This document shows, piece after piece, positions 57,187 to 64,000 of a DNA stretch of 64,000 bases. The DNA is taken from positions 3,534,001 to 3,598,000 of the forward strand of contig OZ240214.1 of assembly GCA_965197575.1 (NCBI GenBank). Direction: 5' to 3'. Each line of letters opens with the position of its first letter. Positions within the stretch are counted from its first letter, which is position 1. The position numbers were made by a program, and so were the translations under genes. This DNA is from VXOI01 sp965197575. Its GTDB lineage: Bacteria; Chloroflexota; Dehalococcoidia; Lucifugimonadales; UBA3495. Below the pieces are notes generated by a model that saw nothing but the letters and a program-made list of their open reading frames with translations, ran no database searches and had not been told where the DNA came from.

Positions 57187-59928
57187 TCAAACGCCGTACA
57201 GTTCATCCAATTTCATTGGATTGTTTAGTAAAGCTACGAGATCTTCCGTGGTGGTGTATGAGAAATCCAGTGGACGGAAATTAGTAATCTCGCTTACGAT
57301 TAGGCTCTCGGAGTTGCGACTTTCCCACGGGATTTCGGCTTGGAACCTAGCGCCTTGACGAATTGCCCACCCAGGCATGGTCTCGGGAATACCTATGTGC
57401 AATGGGTGTTCCTCGTTGTACCCTCGCACCCAGAGTGTCAGCACACCATTATCCGCATCCACCTCCAAAACCTGGCCGGTAATGGGCCATAGGCGGCCAT
57501 TTGGGACTTCAGCATCTTCAACTATCGGTTGTATGAAACCCTCCCACTCGATCCCTGGGCGCTGATAGCCAGCAAAGTACTTGTTCAACATCTTCCGACC
57601 ATCGCTTCCTACACCAAAGGCGTTACACACGAGATCGTCGATCGAATACACCAACTCCCTGATAGCATCGATTTCTGAGTAACGTTTCTCCGATCCGACT
57701 GATGCTAATCGTTTCAGAGCCATAACCTGCCTTACACGAGTGATGATCGATTCGCGCGCGTCGTTAGTGAAAACCGGGAAAGGCATGTCTCTTAGGGTCC
57801 GCCTAGTGATCCACCGCTTTCGATTCAAGCTATCAACCCACGCGTTCGAGATTGAACTGTTCAGAACCGCAACCAGTTCCTCCAAACTGACCAATCGATC
57901 AATAGCCGTTAGGCAGTGGAACCCTTGACTGGGAAAGTAGCCTAATTCGTCGATAGCCGCATAGACTCGCCAAGGATTCCCTGGGGCCCGGTTCGCGTTC
58001 ACGAGCACTTTGGATCCAGGTGTCGCGAAAGTAGCCTCAAGGTCCAACCTGGGCCATTGAAGGATACCAGGGTACATAATGAATTCCTGCTGTTCCGGTT
58101 TCAAACCATAGGGTTCCAGGCCGGTGGTGCCTCCTAGCCAGGGTCTCCATTCAGCACCGCGCCTCACATTGCCAATGTGGGTCTCTCGCTGTGCCCCGCC
58201 TGGGATGATCCCATTGCGTATCGAGGCAACTTCTGCCAACTTTTTGTGCCCACGGATAGCGTCCCAAACATTTTTCTCAAGCGGCGAGGAAGACACAATT
58301 CCGTCATGGTCTTCAACCCACCGCGTCGTCGACGGCACGACATATGAGAAACGAGGACGGTCGCCATTCAAAAAATTTTCCCTTTCCTCGCGCAGTCCAG
58401 ATGTTTTTTCTACCCTCACAGGTGCTGGAAGGTTGTTTCGTGTCATCGAGCGCTTTTTCGCCAACACGATCACTGTTGCGACCCGAGACATGGGGAAAAT
58501 TCCTTCGGGCAGATGGCAAAGCTCCAGAATCTCGCATTCGCTGAGAAGTCTCCGACGAGCATCGCGACAACTCGCGTTCTCCAAGAATGTCTCCGGCAAC
58601 ACCACGCCTAGTAAGCCATCGGGCGGCATCATATCGAGGTATTTATTGAGGAATTGGGTAGCTAGTTGGTGGCGCGCTCCCTCCAAAGATCGTGACTCCT
58701 TAAATGGCGGATTTCCAACAAGGACAGTTGGCTGTCTGTACGGTTGATGCAATTGGTAGCGTGTGAAGTCAGTTGCTCTGATGTCCCATGCGTCACCTGC
58801 GGGGAGATCCATGAAAAACAGCGACAAACCCGCTACTTGGACGGCGAACGGGTCTACGTCTACTCCGTGCACCCTTTCGACCAAATAAGCATGCCTTCGC
58901 TCCCTGTCCCACCCGCGGGGAACCAAATCCCCGAGTCTCTCGAATGCAGCCAAGAGGAGATTGCCTGAGCCACTACTACCGTCTAAAACGACTCTGTCTG
59001 CTGGAGGGATATCTTCGACAGGCAATCTGCTCAGGATTCTCTTCGCGATCGCCCTAGGCGTGTAATAAATCCCCAGCTTTTTTCTAAGGTTATCGTTGAC
59101 CAAAGTGTTTTCATAAAAATATCCGAGCATCTCATTAGTGAAGCTCCTGAAGGTGACATTTCGTCTGAGGACGTCAAACGCCACTTGCGCCACATTTCGA
59201 CCGATACTGTCTATCGAAGGCAGATCGAAATAGCGGCCATAACGATCGGCGGAACGCCTAATCAAGCCATCGACAGTTGAGGATTTCTCATCGCCTAACA
59301 ATTGTTTGTCCTCAAGGATGGCGGCTGCCAAAATCTGGAGAGCCGCTTTGGTCAGATGTCGATCTTCCGATCTTCCGTCCGCCTCTGTGGACTGCCTCGC
59401 GGTTTTCACAGCCCTTTCAAAACACTCCACCAAGATTTCTTGGGTAGTTCTGTATGCGAACTGAAGCAGGTTTCGATCAAGGTCAAAGAAACTTGGTTGA
59501 TGTCCTTTGGTTTTTGCAGCTGCTATGGCGTCGGGGCCAAAATCCCTGACACGACCCGCGAAGTACTGCGGAAGGGTGTCGTACGGAACGTGGTCGATGG
59601 GTTGAAGGCTCGGGTTCGTAGTAACAGGCCAGATGTCCACCCCATCTCGCTGAAGTATCAATGCTACCGGGGGCGCCAAATAAGTCAGCTTGCCCAGGGT
59701 ATGCTGAATGTTCGTCCGGTCGTCGACGAGCTCTGCCGCGATGCAGGATGTGTGAAGGTCGTGCCGGATCGGGTCTGAAAAAGCAGCCAGATCTACTCTG
59801 CCTGGAGCAAGGTGTGTTCTGGGCACCGCGAAGTCATACTCGGACACCACTGCTCGGTCGTCATAGCCGGCGATGAGAAGCGCTTCATGGACGCGGAACA
59901 GTCGTTGGTCCCGGAGTTGGCCACTCAT
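57187..59928 (-). CDS. N6-adenine DNA methyltransferase
   Basis: A 913-residue protein with AGGGA seven bases before ATG 59928. The N-terminal 200 residues (RVDLAAFSDPIRHDLHTSCI) look like a type IIG/I N-terminal domain, but I see no complete D ... ExK site. Helical residues 240-330 precede SAM motif I (VVLDGSSGSGNLLLAAFERL) and motif IV NPPF (VLVGNPPFKESRS). The C-terminal part from about 570 should be target recognition. The SAM motif has GSSGSG rather than the common PxCGSG, which still fits. It pairs with the MBL-fold gene 18 bases downstream, suggesting a restriction-like or defence module in which the MBL protein is the effector. Confidence 0.85.
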   Translation of the reverse strand: MSGQLRDQRLFRVHEALLIAGYDDRAVVSEYDFAVPRTHLAPGRVDLAAFSDPIRHDLHTSCIAAELVDDRTNIQHTLGKLTYLAPPVALILQRDGVDIWPVTTNPSLQPIDHVPYDTLPQYFAGRVRDFGPDAIAAAKTKGHQPSFFDLDRNLLQFAYRTTQEILVECFERAVKTARQSTEADGRSEDRHLTKAALQILAAAILEDKQLLGDEKSSTVDGLIRRSADRYGRYFDLPSIDSIGRNVAQVAFDVLRRNVTFRSFTNEMLGYFYENTLVNDNLRKKLGIYYTPRAIAKRILSRLPVEDIPPADRVVLDGSSGSGNLLLAAFERLGDLVPRGWDRERRHAYLVERVHGVDVDPFAVQVAGLSLFFMDLPAGDAWDIRATDFTRYQLHQPYRQPTVLVGNPPFKESRSLEGARHQLATQFLNKYLDMMPPDGLLGVVLPETFLENASCRDARRRLLSECEILELCHLPEGIFPMSRVATVIVLAKKRSMTRNNLPAPVRVEKTSGLREERENFLNGDRPRFSYVVPSTTRWVEDHDGIVSSSPLEKNVWDAIRGHKKLAEVASIRNGIIPGGAQRETHIGNVRRGAEWRPWLGGTTGLEPYGLKPEQQEFIMYPGILQWPRLDLEATFATPGSKVLVNANRAPGNPWRVYAAIDELGYFPSQGFHCLTAIDRLVSLEELVAVLNSSISNAWVDSLNRKRWITRRTLRDMPFPVFTNDARESIITRVRQVMALKRLASVGSEKRYSEIDAIRELVYSIDDLVCNAFGVGSDGRKMLNKYFAGYQRPGIEWEGFIQPIVEDAEVPNGRLWPITGQVLEVDADNGVLTLWVRGYNEEHPLHIGIPETMPGWAIRQGARFQAEIPWESRNSESLIVSEITNFRPLDFSYTTTEDLVALLNNPMKLDELYGV

Positions 59929-60558
59929 CTGTCTTTCCCTCGGCTTGCCCGGTGCGGTCTATCCCAGTTGGGACTTTTACATCGCGGGCATACCCGGGGT
60001 CGCTCTGAGCGGTTTCGAGGGAGCCATTCATGACCACAGCGACACCTACACCCCGGTAGTAATACATCGCCTAGTTTAGCGGTCGCTTTCATGTCGTTCC
60101 ACCTAACAGAATAGCCGTTTGATATATACTATTAGTCTATTAAAGTGTCAAGAGATGCCGTGAACCGTGCCGGTTCAGCCGAACCGTTGGAGGATATCTT
60201 CTGGTTCCGAGCATTGCACCAGCCGCATGTTGATCAGTTGCACTGGATTAAACCTCGACCGAGGTATCCAGTCGGGACATTGGGATGCTCAAGACAAAGT
60301 AGACACCCAGAGCGAGTTGCGACCTGGTGCCGATGCCAGATTTGAGTCTAAAGTCTGCCATTTCGCGTGCCTTGGTCAGACCACCGTCCTAGCCGCTAGC
60401 ACGTCACCTAAACTAAAGCCAAGGTGAAATGTACATATCGCTAGACCGCACTGTCGGTCGCCCCCAGTTGGGACGTAAAGGTGAGATGAAGTGCCGTGGA
60501 GTCCTTTAGGTCGTCTTCAAGACCTCCGAAATGCACATCCCACCTTGGTATTGGTTTA
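59929..60558. other. Intergenic region upstream of the methyltransferase
   Basis: About 630 bases with no convincing gene. An AT-rich segment at 60120-60145 (GATATATACTATTAGTCTAT) is the best candidate for the leftward promoter. The right part (60150-60558) contains short frames without ribosome sites. The left end of the next IS630 is at 60559. Confidence 0.45.
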
Positions 60559-61780
60559 GTACCCAGTCAATCTCGCATTGTCAGATATTCCATGCGCCCG
60601 GCTTGGATGCTACCTTTGGGTGAGGAATCAGTGTTGTGGGAGGCAGGGCGTTCATGGTGCAGGAGAAATTCGCAGTTCGGTTAGCCGCCGGGGAAAAGGG
60701 TCGGCTCAGGCAGATGATCAGGGGTGGCCGGAGTTCTGCCCAAGCAATCACGAGGGCACGTATCCTGCTCAAGACAGACGAGGGCTGGAGCGCCTCGCAG
60801 GTGGCCGCCGCCCTGGACATCTCGGAGCGGACCGTGTTCCGCATCAAGCGACGGTACGCCGGGGATGGCTTGGATGAGGTGCTCAGACACCGCAATCAGA
60901 TCACCCGCCGCCGGAAGCTGGACGACCGGGCGGAGGCCCATCTCATCGCCCTGGCCTGCAGCCCGGCGCCCGAGGGCCACGGCCACTGGACGTTGCGCGT
61001 GCTGGCGGGCAAGGCGGTGGAACTGGGACTGGTGGAGTCCCTCTCCCACGAGACGGTGCGGTTGCGGTTGAAAAAAACGCACTCAAGCCGTGGCAGAAGA
61101 AACAGTGGTGCATCCCGAAGGTGAGCGCGGAGTTCGTGGCCGACATGGAGGATGTGCTGGACCTCTACGCCGAGCCCTACGACCCCGAAAGGCCGGTGGT
61201 CTGCTTTGACGAGACCTCCACCCAGTTGCTGGCCGACCTCACGCCGCCCATCCCGGCGAAACCGGGGCGGCCCATGCGTCAGGACTACGAGTACCTGAGA
61301 GCGGGAACGAGGAACCTGTTCCTGACCTGGGAGCCCCGGGCGGGCTGGCGGCACGTGGCGGTTACCGAACGGCGCACCATGCAGGACTTCGCCCATCAGA
61401 TGCGCTGGCTGGTGGACGAGGCATATCCCGATATCCCTGTGGGCCGAATGGTGCTCGACAACTTGAACACACACCGAATAGCGTCCCTCTATGAGACCTT
61501 TCCGGCGGCTGAGGCCAGGCGCATCGCCAAACGGCTGGAGTTTCACCACACGCCCAAGCACGGCAGCTGGCTGAATATGGCCGAGATAGAGTTCAGCGTA
61601 CTGGCCCGGGCCTGTCTCAAGAAACGGAACCCCGATGAGGACGCCCTGCAAAGGAACATCGGCGCCTGCGAGGCAGAACGCAATGCGGCCGGTGCCATCA
61701 TCAACTGGCGTTTCACCACCAAGGATGCCAGAACCAAAATGCGCCGCCTCTATCCTGACACTTCAACCTTGACTCCCGAC
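60559..61780 (+). mobile_element. IS630-family insertion sequence, copy D (1,222 bp)
   Basis: The ends align as GTACCCAGTCAATCTCGCAT-TGTCAG (left) and GTCGGGAGTCAAGGTTGAAG-TGTCAG (right, reverse complement). TA flanks lie at 60557-60558 and 61781-61782. It is a fourth IS630 type. The transposase stop codon TAA is completed by the right-hand target TA, so insertion at any TA supplies it. Confidence 0.82.
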
Positions 61781-61783
61781 TAA
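60654..61783 (+). CDS. IS630 transposase, copy D, -1 frameshift
   Basis: The first half runs from ATG 60654, with GGAGG about ten bases upstream, to about 61080 and has the helix-turn-helix ASQVAAALDISERTVFRIKR. The second half (to 61783) has VVCFDET, MVLDNLNTH and WLNMAEIE. The junction is the seven-A run near 61071-61077, where a -1 shift gives KKNALKPWQKKQWCIPK. Complete and likely active. Confidence 0.87.
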
Positions 61784-61792
61784 CAGGGTTTT

Positions 61793-63187
61793 TCAGAGCG
61801 CGGCCGCCGCCGGTTTGAAAGGCAGGCCGGTATCCTGGTGCTCACCATCGGACACGGGCACCAGCTGGTAGCCCAGTTGCGCCGCCCGACGCTTGGCCGC
61901 GCGCAACGCCCGCTGCTGATACTGACTTTCGTAGTATTCGGTGCCAGCGTCCACGTACTCTTGGCCATGCCTCAGCATGGAGTAGATGAGCCTGGCCAGC
62001 TTGTGCGCCGTGGCTGTGATGGCCTTGGGCGCTCCCAGATGGGCTTTCTTCCGGCGCAGGAAGGCGCCCAAGGCACTGTTGGAGCGGTGCAGCGCGTTGG
62101 CCGCCAGACGCAGCGCCGCCGCGGCCCGGTTGCCGCTGGCCTTGGTCTTTGAGCTCATGACCCGGCCGCCGGTGATGCGGTTGTTGGGACTCAGCCCCAG
62201 CCAGGAGGCGAAGTGCTTGGCGCTGGGCCATTTGGTCATATCGGCGCCAATCTCGCTGATCACCTTCAGGGCTGTGTACGCGTCCACGCCGTCGATCCTG
62301 GTCAGATCCACTCCCGTCATCCGATATAGTTGGCCTTGGACATCGAAGCGGGGCGCGTTCTTCTGATTGCGCTTCTTGCCGTTGGGAGCCGGAGGCTCAC
62401 CGTCGCTGCGGTCTTCAAACTGCTCCAGTTGGGCTTCAATCTCCCGGTCGCACTCGGCAATCCTGGCCTGATACGCCCGGTACAGCTCCAGGGCCTGGGT
62501 CAGCTCGAAGATGTGCTCCCCCCGCCAATGCCCCTGCAGCGACTTGGCGATGGTCGCCTCGTCGGCCTTGATCCTGCGGTCGCGCAGCCGCGCCAGCGTC
62601 CGGGGGTCCCTTTCCCCGCCCACGATGGCCTCGATGATGTCCATGCCGGTCTTGCCCGTGATGTCTCTGATGACGTGCTGGAGCTTCACGTTCATCTGGG
62701 TCAAGGCCTTCTGCATATGCTGGATGTGGTGGGAAGCGTACTCCACCAGCATGGCCCGCTGCCGCAGGTAGCTGCGCAGGCGCCGGATGTCCCCGTCAGG
62801 CCGGAAGGCTCCCGACAGCAGGCCGTAGGTGTGCAACTGCTGCAGCCACTGGCAGTCCTGCACGTCGGTCTTGCGCCCGGGCACGTTCTTGATGCGGCGC
62901 GGGTCCACCAGCATCACCTCGAAACCCCGCTCCTCCAGCACCGCAAACAGTGGTATCCAGTACACTCCCGTCGACTCCATGACCACGGCCTCCACGCCGC
63001 ACTCCATCAGCCAATCGGCCAGGCGATACAGGTCAGCCGTGAAGGCCTCAAACTCCTGCACCGGCTGCTCCGTCCGGTCGGCGGGAACCGCGACGAAATG
63101 GCTGGTGGCGCCCACGTCGATGCCCGCCGCGTTCAGGTTCAGCTGGGACAGCCCCGCCGGCTCTGCGCCACTCTTGCTTCTGCTCAT
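61793..63187 (-). CDS. IS110-family transposase (DEDD)
   Basis: About 464 residues from ATG 63187, which has GGAGGG five bases upstream; the frame is open further to 63403 but that part is the element's leader. AAGIDVGATSHFVAV, VVMESTGVYW and RKTDVQDCQWLQQ carry the D-E-D-D residues of the RuvC-like domain. The C-terminal Tnp20 part has LTRIDGVDAYTALKVISEIG, then GLSPNNRITGGRVMSSKTKA with the catalytic Ser. IS110 enzymes recombine DNA guided by a bridge RNA. It directly follows IS630 copy D. Confidence 0.9.
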   Translation of the reverse strand: MSRSKSGAEPAGLSQLNLNAAGIDVGATSHFVAVPADRTEQPVQEFEAFTADLYRLADWLMECGVEAVVMESTGVYWIPLFAVLEERGFEVMLVDPRRIKNVPGRKTDVQDCQWLQQLHTYGLLSGAFRPDGDIRRLRSYLRQRAMLVEYASHHIQHMQKALTQMNVKLQHVIRDITGKTGMDIIEAIVGGERDPRTLARLRDRRIKADEATIAKSLQGHWRGEHIFELTQALELYRAYQARIAECDREIEAQLEQFEDRSDGEPPAPNGKKRNQKNAPRFDVQGQLYRMTGVDLTRIDGVDAYTALKVISEIGADMTKWPSAKHFASWLGLSPNNRITGGRVMSSKTKASGNRAAAALRLAANALHRSNSALGAFLRRKKAHLGAPKAITATAHKLARLIYSMLRHGQEYVDAGTEYYESQYQQRALRAAKRRAAQLGYQLVPVSDGEHQDTGLPFKPAAAAL

Positions 63188-63398
63188 CAGTCCCTCCACG
63201 ATTACCGTGTAGGCGGGTCGCCGGAGGGAGCCACCGACAACGTACAGTCTCCCGAACGGGATCGCCTCTGGTGGGGCGTCACCAATGATGCAGTCGCACG
63301 ACTCCCGGACCACGCTACCCAACGGGCAATACGCACCAGTGTCTGCTCGGTCTTGGTCCGGACGACACGCCTCGCCATGAGCATACATTCTGGGCGTG
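63188..63398 (-). ncRNA. Candidate bridge-RNA leader of the IS110 element
   Basis: About 210 bases upstream of the transposase have no ribosome site for the open frame. They contain GC-rich self-complementary parts such as GTCGGTGGCTCCCTCCGGCG. In several IS110 elements the bridge RNA is encoded in the non-coding leader before the transposase. The position fits, but no loop structure could be verified by hand. Confidence 0.3.
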
Positions 63399-63540
63399 CT
63401 CACCAGTTAGTCGCCTCTGCACAGGCCGGGCACGGGCATAACTTTGCTCCCCACTAACTTAAGATGTCACGCCGTGGCCGCTGGGTCGGACTCACCAGTT
63501 AGTCGCCTCTGCACGGGCCGGATACGGGCATAACTTTGCT
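63399..63540. repeat. Repeat array between two IS110 genes
   Basis: A 50-base segment starting CTCACCAGTTAGTCGCCTCT and ending ATAACTTTGCT occurs at 63399-63448 and 63491-63540. The part 63447-63540 also matches 12790-12883 in reverse. It is probably an IS110 end or insertion-site repeat. Confidence 0.75.
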
Positions 63541-63558
63541 ATCGAGTAACTTAGGTTT

Positions 63559-64000
63559 TCACGCGCCGGTCGCGGCCGTTGCCAGGAGCAGCTTCGGTGC
63601 CTGGCCCTGATCATCGGATACATGTACCAGTTCGTAGCCCAGCTGCGCCGCCCTCCGTTTCGCCGAGCGCAAGGCTCTCTGGCGATACTGGCTCTCGTAG
63701 TATTCCGCGCCGGCATCGACGTAGTCCTGTCCATACCGCAACATGGCGTAGATGATTCTGGCCAGCTTGTGCGCCGTGGCCGTAATGGCCTTGGGCGGTC
63801 CCAGATGCGCCTTCTTGCGGCGCAGGAACGCTCCCAACGCACTGTCGGAGCGGTACAGGGCGTTTGCCGCCAGTCTCAAAGCTGTCGCCGCCCGGTTGGT
63901 GCTGGGCTTGGTTCGGGAGCTGATGACCCTGCCTCCGGTGACCCGGTTATTGGGACTCAATCCCAGCCATGAGGCGAAATGCTTGGCCGTTGGCCACCTT
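63559..64000 (-). CDS. Second IS110-family transposase, C-terminal part (cut by window edge)
   Basis: The 147 or so visible codons (LGLSPNNRVTGGRVISSRTK, LRLAANALYRSDSALGAFLR, YVDAGAEYYESQYRQRALRS) are closely related to the C-terminus of the transposase at 61793 but distinct in sequence. The 5' portion is beyond the window. Two related IS110 elements therefore stand head to tail. Confidence 0.88.
   Translation of the reverse strand, partial: RWPTAKHFASWLGLSPNNRVTGGRVISSRTKPSTNRAATALRLAANALYRSDSALGAFLRRKKAHLGPPKAITATAHKLARIIYAMLRYGQDYVDAGAEYYESQYRQRALRSAKRRAAQLGYELVHVSDDQGQAPKLLLATAATGA

Overview
The window is one continuous stretch of accessory DNA: a defence- and mobile-element-rich island from a bacterium that I would place, with moderate confidence, in the Chloroflexota (Dehalococcoidia/SAR202-like). 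The reasons are inferential. The calcium- and fibronectin-type surface proteins, the CaiB/BaiF CoA-transferase remnant, the lipoproteins with Thr/Pro-rich linkers and several degenerate small ORFs resemble proteins I associate with that phylum. No rRNA, tRNA or core housekeeping gene is present to settle it. Bacterial genetic code 11 fits all intact genes.

Layout. (1) 0.5-3.7 kb: a tightly packed four-gene ubiquitin-like conjugation operon: ubiquitin-like modifier, E2-like protein, a JAB protease fused to an E1-like ThiF enzyme, and a cysteine-rich protein with a CoiA-like/PD-(D/E)XK-like core. (2) 3.9-12.8 kb: an IS630 copy, an XRE-ImmA/IrrE pair, an HNH/Excalibur pseudogene with a neighbouring unknown gene, a VapBC toxin-antitoxin pair, a second IS630 type and an OLD-family nuclease whose end runs into a dispersed repeat. 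(3) 12.8-18.0 kb: transposase and CoA-transferase remnants, a B12-type radical SAM protein and a hybrid histidine kinase ending in a DNA-binding domain. (4) 18.1-30.0 kb: two secreted modular surface proteins (the first about 2,985 residues), each preceded by a copy of the same roughly 150 bp leader. One leader is followed by a MITE, and the second surface gene is cut by a large-serine-recombinase element. (5) 30.0-36.0 kb: that element carries the recombinase, an XRE repressor, a nucleotidyltransferase-like gene with a partner, and a free-standing recombinase C-terminal-type protein with 39 bp repeats. (6) 36-39 kb: decayed genes and a PIN toxin-antitoxin pair. (7) 39.2-49.6 kb: a minus-strand defence operon in the order Eco57I-like methyltransferase, PD-(D/E)XK nuclease, [IS630], PLD-SNF2 helicase, HEPN protein. 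(8) 49.6-54.8 kb: an HNH/Excalibur lipoprotein, its paralogue and several broken genes. (9) 54.9-60 kb: a near-identical inverted copy of the first IS630, then a second methyltransferase paired with an MBL-fold protein. (10) 60.5-64 kb: another IS630 and two tandem IS110 elements.

At least three systems look like anti-phage modules: the ubiquitin-like operon, the methyltransferase/nuclease/helicase/HEPN operon, and the methyltransferase-MBL pair. They sit with OLD, VapBC, PIN and ImmA modules in DNA that is being reshuffled by IS630-group elements inserting at TA, often within CTAG.
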